DNA of 64,000 nucleotides from Cantharellus purpuraceus (GCA_025174535.1 JALBUN010000004.1:186001-250000), one strand, 5' to 3'; positions 1 through 10,617 are shown, numbered from the stretch's first letter. The notes: generated by a model from the sequence alone, not told the origin. Translations and numbers: made by a program.

Positions 1-101
1 CGGAGGGAAATCTGATCATTGAACCAAGGTGCTTTGCCTCAGTGTAGAGAAGATGGATTGTGATATAGAGTGTAGAGCATAGACTTAGAGCATGGACTTT
101 G
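1..101 (-). mobile_element. G1 LTR-like unit, part 1
   Basis: This stretch is one end of a G-type unit that continues at 8,613. It matches the inner part of G2 (about 36,150-36,248) almost base for base up to the CTTTG at 97-101, where element A is inserted. The outer end of the unit lies left of the window. Nothing coding is visible here. Confidence 0.8.
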
Positions 102-685
102 TGTTATGACTATATTCATTAACGTCCAGATCCCCATCCGATCCACTCAGATCCCCACGCATATGAAATCTATACTCCATTTGGAAACCGCCATCTCCAT
201 CTACCTGTCCAATTGTCACCGCTGATTCCACCCATCCGTCTCCGGTTCCGATTGATGCATCAGTATCACCATAGGAACCTGGACACCCGTCCCCATTGGA
301 CTCAGACATACTCATGTAAGGCCGTCGGCCTTGGAGACCCATCACCAGAGTAATTATTATTAGATTTCAAAAATGTATTAAAGTTGCCTGACTGGGGACT
401 TCATTCCCCAGTTCGAATATCGAATCATGCCTAGTTCCTAAGTCTGATCCTAACTCTCTAAGTCATACTCCATCTCCAAAATCTCAGACACCGGTATTAG
501 TGAGGGCGCAGCACATAAGCTGAAGCCAAGTCTGTCCCGACCCATGACGTGCTCCGACTCCGACTCGACCTCCAACCCAACCTCCAACCCAACCTCCAAC
601 CCAACCTCCAACCCAACCTCCAACCCAACCTCCAACCCAAACTCTGACCCAAACTCTGACCCCCAATCGGACCTAGTGCATAACA
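102..685 (+). repeat. 5' LTR of element A
   Basis: This 584-bp direct repeat starts TGTTATG and ends TAACA; its partner is 8,061-8,612. The length difference comes mainly from a 12-bp tandem repeat near the 3' end. The target duplication CTTTG precedes it. The same LTR family recurs at 33,492-34,011, 42,439-42,965, 23,238-24,866 (split) and as relics at 24,868-25,061 and 29,068-29,551. Confidence 0.93.
568..639 (+). repeat. 12-bp tandem repeat in the LTR
   Basis: About six copies of ACCTCCAACCCA are followed by two degenerate copies. The 3' LTR of the same element (8,531-8,578) has about four copies, and the LTRs of B have fewer and more diverged ones. The 12-bp unit is read in frame as Thr-Ser-Asn-Pro in the frame that leads into gag. 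It is a fast-evolving minisatellite inside a regulatory repeat. Confidence 0.85.
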
Positions 686-717
686 GTATATTCAAACTAC
701 CATACTCACTCCTACCA

Positions 718-1860
718 ATGCCACGATCCACTGCCAATTCTGAACATGCACGAACCGTCGAGGTGCCCCCTCCCAGCATCAACACCATCCCTGAGGTCAT
801 CGAAGAACCAACGGACCACATAGAGGCCGTCAATGAAGAAGATGACACCCTGCCCTCTCCAAATCTGGCACAAGCCATCTCCCTGCTCACCAGCAGCATC
901 CATAACCCACAAGCCCCTAAGTCCCAGACCAAGGTCTGAGAACCTGACCCCTTCGACGGCTCCAATCCGCAAAAGCTCCAGCTGTTCTTGGTGCAATGCT
1001 GGTTGAACTTCTGCGACCGCCCCGACGCATTCACATCCAATCAGGCGAAGGTCACCTTCGCCATGTCCTATCTCAAGGGCACTGCACTGGACTACTTTGA
1101 GCCAGTGCTCATGGACGACTCCAATGACCCAATATGGTCAGAGGACTACTCCGACTTCATCTCCAAACTTCAGACCAATTTTGGTCCTTACAACCCTGAG
1201 GCCGATGCCAAGAATGAACTCAATCGACTTTGGATGAAGGAAAATCACAAAATCGCAAAATACATTGTGAGTTTCCAGCAGCTAGCCCCGAAAATCCAAT
1301 GGGGCGACGCTGCACTCCAACGCCAATTTTACGTTGGACTCCCATCCTGCATCAAGGACGAGATATCACACGTCGGTAAACCAGATACTTTGGTTAACCT
1401 CCGCAAGCTCACCCAATCCATCGATGCCCGTTATTGGGAATGTCAATCCGAGGTCTCCCATGAAAATTTGGCTAACAACAAATCGGACAAATCATCGGAC
1501 AAGACCCCAAAGTCCAACAAAGGGTCCGATAAGAGGACCACCGCCAACTCAGGCCAGAAGTCGAACACTGGTAATGCTGCCGCTTCCAGTTCTGGTCAGA
1601 ACAATTCCGGCACCAGCAATAACTCCGGAGCTTGCAAGAGTACTCCAGACCTCTCCACCAAGCTGGGGAAGGATGGAAAACTTACCCAGCAGGAACGCCA
1701 GCGCCGCATGGACAACAACCTCTGTCTGTTCTGTGGAAAGCCTGGCCACCAAGCCAAGGATTGCAACAAGGCAACCTCATCTGCAGCAAAGGCAAAAGGC
1801 CGTGCCACCAATGCCACGACGGACAAGTCCAACACAAAAACAATGGACCCAAAAAAATAG
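718..1860 (+). pseudogene. gag: gag of element A (one internal stop)
   Basis: This encodes the capsid/nucleocapsid protein of the element. The likely start is ATG 718, which opens MPRSTANSE; B has the matching ATG, though followed there by a stop. The frame is broken by TGA at 937-939, then runs open to TAG 1,858-1,860. The middle is a retrotransposon capsid region, followed by a Ser/Asn/Lys-rich linker. Near the C-terminus a CCHC zinc knuckle reads CLFCGKPGHQAKDC (CX2CX4HX4C), which binds RNA. The stop at 937 lies where B has an arginine codon (CGA to TGA), so the protein is split here but recognisable throughout. Confidence 0.88.
1851..1857 (+). promoter_or_regulatory. Candidate -1 ribosomal frameshift site
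   Basis: Seven A residues (A-AAA-AAA in the gag frame) stand directly before the gag stop TAG. The pol frame lies at -1 relative to gag and continues through this point as KKIVSSP. The same arrangement occurs in B (41,291-41,298, eight bases) and H (20,936-20,942). A slip of one base back on this heptamer would produce Gag-Pol. No stimulatory structure was assessed. Confidence 0.6.
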
Positions 1861-4800
1861 TAAGCAGTCCTATAGCCTCCGTACAGGCTGAGGGCTGCGT
1901 TGGTACTCCCCGTACGACAAACAAGGTCCACCTGAACGCATCTGCTCTTTCCCACTCTGACTCCCTTACCCTCCTCGTCTACTCCGACTCCATTTCCAAT
2001 ACCGCTATTCAAGTGTTAATTGACTCCAGTTCTACTCACTGTTTCCTCAATTCCTCTTTTTCTGATTTACATAAACTCCATACATACACCATAACTCTGA
2101 TACCACTCTGATTATTTGATGGCACTACTAATGCTGTTATTTCATGAGCTATAGATCTGTCTATCCGTTTTTCTGTTGGAGAAATCCAGAACCTTACATT
2201 CTATGTTACTCCGCTTGACTCCAGCTGTTCTGTGGTTCTCGGACATAACTGGCTCACCCGCTACAATCTGTTGATTGACTGGGCACTGGGCCATATCACA
2301 TTCCGTTCCCCAGTACAGGCTGTGTCATCCCTGACGTCACCAGCAACTTCAGGTGTGAAATTATCTTCTGCCTCCACTGACTCCACTCCGATAGATACTC
2401 CGTCTGCCCCGCCGTTTATATCACTGGTGGATGCTATGGTCTTTGCCAGACTAAGCAAACTGGATGGTTCCCACACATTCCAGGTCCACCTCTCCGATCT
2501 GATATTCCTCGCTGCTCGTTCTGCCGATCAACTCCACTGGATCTATCTATGGTCCCTAATGTGTTCAGCAAGTCTAAAGCTGACTCCCTAGCAGAACACC
2601 GACCATATGATCTCAAGATCGAACTAGATGACAACTCCACCCCTCCGCTTGGCCCTATCTACTCGCTATCCCAAAAAGAGCTACTGGCTCTCCGAACATT
2701 CATAGATGAGAACTTGGCTACGGGCTTCATCCGCCCATCCCTATCTCCTCATGGAGCACCGGTCCTATTTGTCTGTAAAAAGGACGGATCACTCCATCTA
2801 TGTGTTGACTTCCGTGGACTCAACAAGATCACCAAGAAAGACCAATACCCAATACCCTGCACCGCGGACCTACTTGAGAGTCCTCGAAAGGCTAAGATCT
2901 ATTCCAAAATAGATCTCCGACATGCCTACCATCTAGTCCACATCTGAGAAGGCAACGAATGGAAAATGACCTTCCGCACATGATATGGATCTTTCGAGTG
3001 GTGTGTCATGCCCTTCGGTCTAACCAATGCTCTGGCTGCCTTCCAGAGGTTCATGAATGATACCTTCGCCAACCTCCTCGATGTGACTGTCCTCGTTTAC
3101 TTAGACGACATTTTGGTATATTTGGACAATGAAGAAGAACATTGGACACATGTCCGAGAGGTACTCCGACGCCTCTGAAAACATGGCCTCTTCGCCTGCA
3201 CTGACAAATGCGAATTCCACTCCGACTTGGTTGAATACCTAGGCTATATCCTCTCCCTGGCAGGACTGACAATGTCCAATGACAAAATCAAAGCTATACA
3301 GGAATGGCCGGAACCCTGGAAAGTCAAGGACATACAGTCCTTCCTAGGGTTTGCCAACTTCTACCGCCGCTTCATTCACGGCTACTCTGATATCACCGTT
3401 CCACTCACCCAACTCACTAGGAAGGACGCTTGTTCGGAATCATGTCAGTATACAATATTCTGATGTATAGGAGATATACATCAGGATTTCAATGATACAT
3501 AAAGCTAGGGAGTTACAATTTGGATATCTTAAAAGATTTCGGATGTGTGAAATTTTCATAAATATAAACATATTTTCTATATTTTAATAAACTTTAAAAG
3601 ATAAGATATTTGGTTGAGATGAACATAATTATTTACATGGATATAATAGGAATGTATATATGAATATAATTGGTATTATATAGGGTATTTAGATATACAA
3701 ATACCAGGTGGGGATTAAAGATAGTTCAAATTATGTTACAAGTATTGTATAAGAAAGAATCAATGATATTTGGATGTTCCCTCAAGAGAGTTGCCACCAC
3801 TAAATCAGGAGAAAAAGAATTATTTTTGAGAATTATGCCAAAATATCAAAATATGTTTTAATCTAGTATATTGTGTAAAATTTGAGAATCATGTTGAAAT
3901 ATGAAAATAAGTTTGAATTGAAGTGTATTGTATAAAATTTGAGGAAAATAGGTTGTACATACGTATTTGTTGTATTTCTGAACAAGCGTCAAGGGTATCC
4001 AATGGAATTTCACTGATGAATGTAGACAGAGCTTTGAGACCTTGAAAAAGGCCTTTACTTCCGCTCCGATACTGACTCATTGGGTTTCAGATGTTCCTAT
4101 CCTATTAGAGACTGACGCCTCTGACTATGCACTAGCTGCGATCCTGTCCATCATCTCTTTGGACGATGGACAAGTCCATCCAATCGCTTTTCACTCGTGT
4201 ACATTTACGCCCCCCGAACTGAACTATGACGTCCATGACAAAGAGCTCCTTGCCATATATGAAGCCTTCCGGATATGGAGACACTACCTCGAAGGTCCCT
4301 CCGATCCGGTGGATGTCATAACTGACTACAAGAACTTGGAATACTTCTCCACAATGAAACTGCTCACCTGGAGACAAGTCCGATGGTCCGAATACCTATC
4401 TCAGTTCAATCTCATTATCTGTTTCTGTCCAGGTCGACTGGGAGCAAAGCCTGACACTTTAACTAGATGATGGGACGTCTACCCTAAAGAGGGAAATAGC
4501 GACTATGCCACTGTAAACCCACACAACTTTTGACCTGTGTTTACTAACGAGCAGCTGGCATCATCCCTACGAGCATCCACCCTCATAACTCCCACCCTCT
4601 GAGCTGTCACCATTATGGACATCGACCAACTCCGCTCTGACATCCGCTCATCACTCCGATCCGATCCTGTTGCAGTTAAACACTTGGATGACCCTTCCGA
4701 TCCGAAATGGTCACTTGACCCCAAAGGACACCTCTGACACAACAACCGGATATACGTCCCCGATGCCAACGGTCTCCAACTCCAAGTTTTGCAGTATTAT

Positions 4801-6087
4801 CATGATCACCTGATCTCGGGCCATTTTGGGCAAAATTGCACACAAGGATTAATCTGATGAGACTATGTATGGCCAAAAATGCGGGAATACATTCAACACT
4901 ACTGTAACTCCTGCACCACATGTATGCACTCAAAATTGCAAAGGCACAAACCCTACGGAACACTTAAGCAACTTCCGGTCCCGGAGCAACCATGGAACTC
5001 CATCTCCATGAATTTCATAGAGAAGCTCCCCCCATCGCTCAGATATGATACCATACTCGTGATTGTCGACAGGTTCACCAAACAGTCACTATTCATTCCG
5101 ACGCATGACACCATCACCTCTGCCTTGCTAGCTAAATTGTTCGTTCTCCATGTATTCTCTAAACACGGAGTCCCATTGCATGTCACATCCAATCGGGGCT
5201 TGGAGTTCATGTCCTCCTTCTTCTGCACATTAGGAAAGGCTCTCGACATGAAGCTTCATTTCACCTCCGGATACCACCCTGAAGGAGACAGACAAACAGA
5301 ACGAATGAATCAGTCCCTGGAACAATATCTCTGAATCTATTGTAACTATCAACAAGACAACTGGGCTGATCTACTTCCAATAGCAGAGTTTGCCTACAAC
5401 AATGCTCTGAACGCGACTACTGGAGTCTCTCCGTTCTTTGCTAATAAAGGCTACCATCCAAACATCTCTGTCCACCCTGAGAAAGAACTTGCCTCCACCA
5501 AAGCCCACCAATTTGTAACTGACCTCGATCAACTACACCAACATCTCCAAGAAACCATCTCCAATGCCCAGAAACAATATCAAGTCTCTGCAGACCGACA
5601 CCACATTCCGGCTCCAGACCTGCAAATCAGAGACAAAGTATTCGTTAAGGCCGAACACTTCCAGACCACCCGTCCATCAAAGAAACTCTCCGAGAAATAC
5701 TTAGGTCCTTATGAGGTCATTGCTCATGCAGGCAGCAGGCCCTTCACCCTCCGCCTCCCGGACCACTTCCGAGCAGTTCATCCAGTCTTCCATATATCAA
5801 TGCTTGAACCTGCTACTACGAACAAGATCTCCAGTCGCACGCAACCCCCACCTCCCCCAATCATCATCAAAGGAGACAATGAATATGAGATATCTGAGAT
5901 CCTGGACTTGAAGATTGACCATCAATACAAGTGCAAGCTCCAGTACTTAGTCAAATGGGCTGGATATGAAGGCACCGATGAAGAATCCTCATGGATCTCC
6001 ACATCTGAACTCAATCATGCATCCGAATCCATCTCTGACTTTCACTCCACTTATCCAGACAAACCTGGCCCCCTTATGAATCTTTAA
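1861..6087 (+). pseudogene. pol: pol of element A: PR-RT-RH-IN-chromodomain
   Basis: This is the polyprotein of a chromovirus, read in pieces. The protease motif is at about 2,010-2,045, where catalytic DSG is changed to DSS. The reverse transcriptase (about 2,640-3,420) has YLDD in [14 protein letters not shown] interrupts at 3,425-3,990. RNase H (about 3,994-4,470) has ETDASDYA. The integrase (about 4,800-5,750) has a CNSCTTC zinc-finger half. Its first catalytic Asp is Asn (MNFIEK) and the second is Asn (TSNRG); only the Glu remains (QTERMNQ). The chromodomain (about 5,870-6,060) has YLVKWAGY and a matching C-terminal helix; in other chromoviruses it guides integration to heterochromatin. 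TGA stops at 2,945, 2,981, 3,176, about 4,854-4,859 and 5,332 stand where B or H has CGA. Confidence 0.9.
3425..3990. mobile_element. 566-bp MITE inside element A pol
   Basis: This very AT-rich insertion has terminal inverted repeats beginning GACGCTTGTTC on the left and its complement on the right. It is flanked by AAG on both sides (3,422-3,424 and 3,991-3,993). B (about 39,710-39,725) and H (about 19,360-19,375) show the uninterrupted target. It contains no credible coding region, so it is a non-autonomous DNA element. The 3-bp duplication (4 bp if the boundary is drawn one base inward) leaves the superfamily undecided; PIF/Harbinger-like is possible. Confidence 0.85.
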
Positions 6088-6235
6088 GTTTGATTACTAA
6101 TGCTAATTCTATTATTTTGCATCATCATTTTATTACAAGTCAAGGGAAATTACAAGCCTGCCCAAAAAGCTCCAAAGGAATCACTCTGCCTCATTTTTCT
6201 CTGCTCTGAAATTTATAATCATTTTCATTTCTATT

Positions 6236-7944
6236 TTATACATCGTGTTTCCTTTTTCCCTTCCCCTTATCTACCTCAGGCTCCGTCTCCGACGCCATCT
6301 CTGACTCATCATCACTCTCTACATCTGACACCCAATCTTTCTCATCCCCCATGTCTGAATCCTCGTCCAAAGGGGCCATGAACTTCCGCAACTGATGTAA
6401 CTTGGCTGTCCGCCGACCCTCCAGAACCTCCTTCCGTTTCATCATCTTCACCAAGTCCACTAGCAACCCCTCCGTCTGCCAGAGGTGCTCCAACTGCAGG
6501 TTAACCAGCCGGATAAGCTGGCCCATGGTACTATTGGGCGCAGAGACATGCCCCATACCTGCACCAGTCATTGCCCCTTCCGATCCAACACCGCTATCCC
6601 TGGCTGCCACAGCACCTGTCTCTGTCTGCCACTTTTTGGTCGGACGACCTTCCAACTCTTTCTCTGCCCCTCCTTGTACCACTAGTCGGGGCTTGACGCT
6701 CCGACTCTGGGGATCAAACTTTCCATCAATCCTACACCCTCCTTTCCGACCCCAACAATGATCACAGGACCAAAGGCGATGAGTGGGGCCAGTAGGCCAC
6801 ATGCACTCCACACCCGCATCATGACACAAGTCGCAAGTTACACTGGGCCTGCCAAATGGCTCCATTGGAGCCAGAGCCTTGGGTGGTCCACCCCTTCTTG
6901 CTGCAGCCTCCAAATGTTCCCTCTCCTCCTCCTTGTCCTGCTGTTCCACTGCTGCCTTCTCCATCTCACGCTTGTGAAGCTGGATCGCCGACCTAGCGAC
7001 ACACAGCTCCTTCTTACAGGTCGCCAAAAAATGCGACTCTCCACCTTGCACCATATGACCCTCCGGTCCACCTCCCACTTCTCCATATCAGCACTCGGGT
7101 ATGCCTTCAATGAAAAGACCACAACGTCGAGATTCTTCTTGGTGGTAGCGGCATAGAGCTCCGCTCTTTTGCGAGCCTCGACCATGGCTACCCAAGCCAC
7201 CTCTTCGTAACGATTTGAAGTTGGATCCGGCTCCACATCCGTCCCGACGTCCATACCCACCTCGGGCTCCGCATTTGCGTTGAGCTCCATATTGGCATCT
7301 GGATCCGCCTCCACCTCCGCTCTCTCTGCCTCCGCCGCTTCATCTTCCTCAGCTGCACCCAACCCAAATAATGGCCGTACCCGTGGACGTAACGGCGAGT
7401 CAACTGCAGTGACAGTTGTTGGGCGAGTTGTCTCCATCCACGTAATGGAGATGATGGCGACCTCAGGGGTCCCTGTCCATATTGGCACACTCGGACTTCC
7501 TGGGTGGCTGGTTCCCCCTGCCCCGGTCACCTCCTCCTCTACCTCCATGGCGGCCTCTAGCTCATGCGCCTGCTCCTCCACTTCCTTCAGTCTCGCGGCC
7601 TCCATTGCGGCCGCAAGTTCCTTTACCCTGCAAGCTCTCTCGGCCTTTGCCTCCTCCTCCTTCCGTCTCCGTTCCGTCTCCACCACCTCTTTCCGCCTCT
7701 GCTCCTCCTCCTTCGGTCTCTATTCCGCCTCCTCCTCCTCCTTGTGTCTCCGTTCCACCTCCTCCTCCTCCTTCCGTCTCCATTCCACCTCCTCCTCCTC
7801 CTTCCATCTCCACTCCGCTTCCTCCTCTTTCCGTTTCCGCTCCTCTTCCTCTTCCTTCTGTTGGGTCAAGAGCAACTGCTCAAGCTTGGCCATGCTCATG
7901 CTTGCCAAAGGGTTTGACATCGTTGAGGATAAGACCTCAATCAT
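6236..7944 (-). pseudogene. Antisense accessory ORF of element A, Zn2Cys6-like
   Basis: The coding strand is opposite to gag-pol, between the pol stop and the 3' LTR. The N-terminus starts MIEVLSSTMSNPLASM at 7,944. It is followed by a long Glu/Lys/Arg-rich heptad-like stretch (likely coiled coil), acidic and Pro/Thr-rich parts, a second charged helix, then six cysteines spaced CX2CX6CX12CX2CX6C. After a second helical segment near LVNLQLEHLW comes an acidic tail ending in a basic cluster (GKGKRKHDV), a possible nuclear signal. The cysteine spacing fits the fungal Zn2Cys6 pattern, but basic residues between the cysteines are fewer than in Gal4-type factors. The reading frame shifts at least once (7,686-6,838 and 7,078-6,236 overlap) and there is a stop near 7,720. 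The copy in B is at 34,131-35,682. The function is unknown; a DNA-binding or nucleoprotein role is inference. Confidence 0.7.
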
Positions 7945-8046
7945 GCCCTCCTTTTATATGTCTCCAGACCCCCAATATAACTCCGACTGTGCCCAACCAT
8001 CTCACCTATTCAATCCATGGACATGAGGTCTCAGGGGCTCAGCCTT

Positions 8047-8060
8047 AAATGGGGAGATAC
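8047..8060 (+). other. Polypurine tract of element A
   Basis: A purine-rich run (AAATGGGGAGATAC) directly precedes the 3' LTR and is conserved, inverted, beside the 3' LTR of B (34,012-34,025). It is the expected plus-strand primer site. The primer-binding site after the 5' LTR could not be matched to a tRNA by eye. Confidence 0.6.
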
Positions 8061-8612
8061 TGTTATGACTATATTCATTAACGTCCAGATCCCCATCCGA
8101 TCCACTCAGATCCCCATGCATATGAAATCTATACTCCATTTGGAAACCGCCGTCTCCATCTACCTGTCCAATTGTCACCGCCGATTCCGCCCATCCGTCT
8201 CTGGTTCCGATTGATGCATCAGTATCACCATAGGAACCCAGACACCTGTCCCTGTTGGACTCAGACATACTCATGTAAGGCCGTCGGCCTTGGAGACCCA
8301 TCACCAGAGTAATTATTATTAGATTTCAAAAATATGTATTTAAGTTGCCTGACTGGGGACTTCATTCCCCAGTTCGAATATCGAATCATGCCTAGTTCCT
8401 AAGTCCAATCCTAATTCTCTAAGTCGTACTCCATCTCCGAAATCTCGGACACCGGTATTAGTGAGGGCGCAGCACATAAGCTGAAGCCAAGTCCATCCCA
8501 ACCCCCACGACATGCTCTGACTCCGACTCGACCTCCAACCCAACCTCCAACCCAACCTCCAACCCAACCTCCAACCCAACCTCCGACCCCCAATTGGACC
8601 TAGTGCGTAACA
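8061..8612 (+). repeat. 3' LTR of element A
   Basis: This 552-bp LTR runs TGTTATGAC to GCGTAACA and is followed by the target duplication CTTTG (8,613-8,617). It differs from the 5' LTR by scattered substitutions and by about two fewer copies of the 12-bp repeat, so the element is not recent. Confidence 0.93.
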
Positions 8613-9652
8613 CTTTGACTTTAGAGCATTGGCTGAAAACTTGTTGATTGATTCCAAAGGTGAAAACTAGCACCCTTTTATATACAAATCCCCAGGGCAC
8701 AACAACACAATATGAGGAGCAAATGATGTGATATGATGCAAGAAATGCTGATCAAGCCAGCTGAGAAAGCATGTGAAGTTGAACTACTAATGGGGAAATC
8801 ATGGAGAAATGAAACAACAGATAGGGGTAATCTTTGTAAGAATAGGAGGTGATGAGTAATAAAAGAACCAAAAATAGAACAAGGATGAGTAAGTCATGTA
8901 TGAATGAATTAAAAGATGAAACAGGGGTGAGTCATATAAAAGAACAATAGAAACATCCACCAATACCATCTTCCCTATGGCTCCGAAGGTAAATCGACCC
9001 TGAGTCACATGAGGACTTCAGTCAGCATCCACAACAAATACTCCTCATTGTCTTAGTGATCTGTCTTCATATGGTATCCCATTCCAAGGGTATTTGGTCC
9101 CTTTGCCTGACATGAGTCGTATTGAAGTGGGAGGATAGGTTGGCGACGGTGACTGAAATTCTACCTCATGTTCAACTCTTCTATCCGTGTTACGATATAG
9201 AGGCAAAATGCTGAGGAATGTATATGGTTCAATGGAATCGTGAAAGAATATAGGATTGCCAATGGCATAAGAGAGACATGGTGGGGATCTTGGATGTTGA
9301 AAGAGTTTTGGAAGTATTTTGACACGTGGAGGTGGCTTAACATGCCTGTGGAGCTCGGCGTATTTTTGATAGTCCTCTGTGTCCAGAGACCAGTGTGACA
9401 TATTATTAGAAGAGATGTTGGAGAGGGGAATAGAATTGGAAGCCATATGAATGATGATGAAAGGATCGGTGTGAATAGAAGGCTGATAATGATCGATGGC
9501 GATGAAACACAAGTGATGATCGATGGCTAGAATTAGAGACTGAGGTGGAGAGGGAGTTGTGGCGCTATTTAAAAGTTTGATACAAAAAGACGCTGGCGGA
9601 GTTGGACTGTCAGAGTTGTTTGTTATACGTCCTTGATGTGTCCTGGCCCGTC
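8613..9652 (-). mobile_element. G1 LTR-like unit, part 2
   Basis: This is the continuation of the unit begun at 1-101, interrupted by element A. It aligns with G2 (35,872-37,286) throughout and ends ...CCCGTCA at 9,652, after which the integrase region of H resumes with GCATG. Read on the minus strand it starts TGACGGG, has a TATA-like tttaaata about 115 bp upstream of a small ORF (9,045-9,446), and then a long AT-rich part. It inserted into the chromodomain region of H. Confidence 0.82.
9045..9446 (-). CDS. Small accessory ORF in G1
   Basis: A 133-residue ORF starts at ATG 9,446 (MASNSIPLSN); a further ATG upstream is not conserved in G2, so this start is preferred. It has no signal peptide or membrane segment. 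Recognisable parts are WSLDTED near residue 22, a PPPRV segment, and YAIGNPIFF followed by PYTF near residues 60-75. These line up, in order, with the accessory ORF of chromovirus E (16,193-16,630). G2 carries a 109-residue version and 30,480-30,578 a fragment. No function is known to me. The conserved order of motifs across different element families suggests selection at some time. Confidence 0.5.
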   Translation of the reverse strand: MASNSIPLSNISSNNMSHWSLDTEDYQKYAELHRHVKPPPRVKILPKLFQHPRSPPCLSYAIGNPIFFHDSIEPYTFLSILPLYRNTDRRVEHEVEFQSPSPTYPPTSIRLMSGKGTKYPWNGIPYEDRSLRQ

Positions 9653-10010
9653 AGCATGCGACTGGAGATCTCGTTTGTAGTAGCAGGTTTGAGCATTGAT
9701 ATATGGAAGACCAGGTGAACTGCTCAGAAGTGGTCTGGGAGGCAGAGGGTGAAGGACCTGCTGCCTGTGCAAGCAATGACCTCATAAGGACCTAAGTATT
9801 TCTCAGAGAGTTTCTTTGATGGACAGGTGGTCCGGAAGTGTTTGGCCTTAATGAATACTTTGTCTCCGATTTGCAGGTCTGGAGCCAGAATGCGGTGTCA
9901 GTCCGCAGAGACTTGGTATTGTTTCTGAGCATCAGAGATGGTTTCTTGGAGATGTTGGTGTAGTTGGTTGAGGTCGGTTGTGAATTGGCAGGCTTTGGTG
10001 GAGGCAAGTT
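9653..10010 (-). pseudogene. H integrase C-terminal region
   Basis: The minus strand reads the integrase C-terminus (LHQHLQETISDAQKQYQVSAD, then the region matching GDKVFVKAKHF). It corresponds to 37,500-37,850 in B. The chromodomain that should follow is cut off by G1. On the upstream side it joins 17,876 across the inserted F1. Confidence 0.8.
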
Positions 10011-10617
10011 TGTATGGGAACCACCTTTTCCCTATCAAATTCCATTTATGCAGCACCAATGTGCTATTCTTTGCTTTTTCATTCCTAAATATCAGCATAT
10101 ATTTGATGCTTGTACCTGGAATGGACTTATTCAAATATTCTCTATTTTTCCATATTTTTTCGGGAATATTCCATGCAGAACTCGGCTCAGAATCATTTAT
10201 TTCTGCTGTGCTACAGTTGTGGACCCATAGGTGCCCACAAACCTTCACGCAGCCGGCTCTCCCCTTTTGGACCAGGCATTTGGCCTGAATTCAAGCTCAG
10301 ATGTCTCTGATCAATAAATATTCTGTAACTTAACAACCACAGCCTCTCAGGGCACTATTTTCCATGCAGATCATCACCTGAGATCTGGCTATCCATGGCT
10401 GTCCAAACCAGTGCAGAAAACAGGGTGGACACCCTTCTTTTTGCCTGATCAGTGCCTAGTTCAGGGATCAGATCAGCTGATGGGTGATCAAATCAGGTGA
10501 TTGCCTTGGAATATTCTACCCCTTTCCATAACATTCTAGCTGTTTCCCTCTATTATTAGATAGAACTTTCCAGAACCATTATTCAGCTCCTGATCAGTGT
10601 TAGTGCTGTGATCAGAT

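Larger units (their letters stand above)
102..8612 (+). mobile_element. Element A: Ty3/Gypsy chromovirus, complete but decayed
   Basis: The element runs from TGTTATGAC to GCGTAACA and is flanked by the 5-bp target duplication CTTTG (97-101 and 8,613-8,617). The uninterrupted target survives at 36,244-36,248 inside G2, which proves the boundaries. The order is LTR, gag, pol (protease, reverse transcriptase, RNase H, integrase, chromodomain), an antisense accessory ORF, polypurine tract and LTR, the layout of a chromovirus with one extra gene. It is inactive: many TGA stops interrupt gag and pol, integrase aspartates are lost, and a 566-bp MITE splits pol. Its closest relatives here are B and H. 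Confidence 0.93.

Noticed and set aside
568..639. Tandem repeats as a CRISPR array
   Set aside because: Units are contiguous with no spacers, and the genome is eukaryotic.
450..1040. Val/Gly-rich ORFs on the minus strand of the LTR
   Set aside because: The repeats (GLEV, VGGW) come from the 12-bp minisatellite, which is open in several frames.
7280..8048. Long Ser- and Pro-rich ORFs on the plus strand
   Set aside because: They are shadows of the Glu/Lys-rich antisense coding region on the minus strand; their composition follows from the complement.
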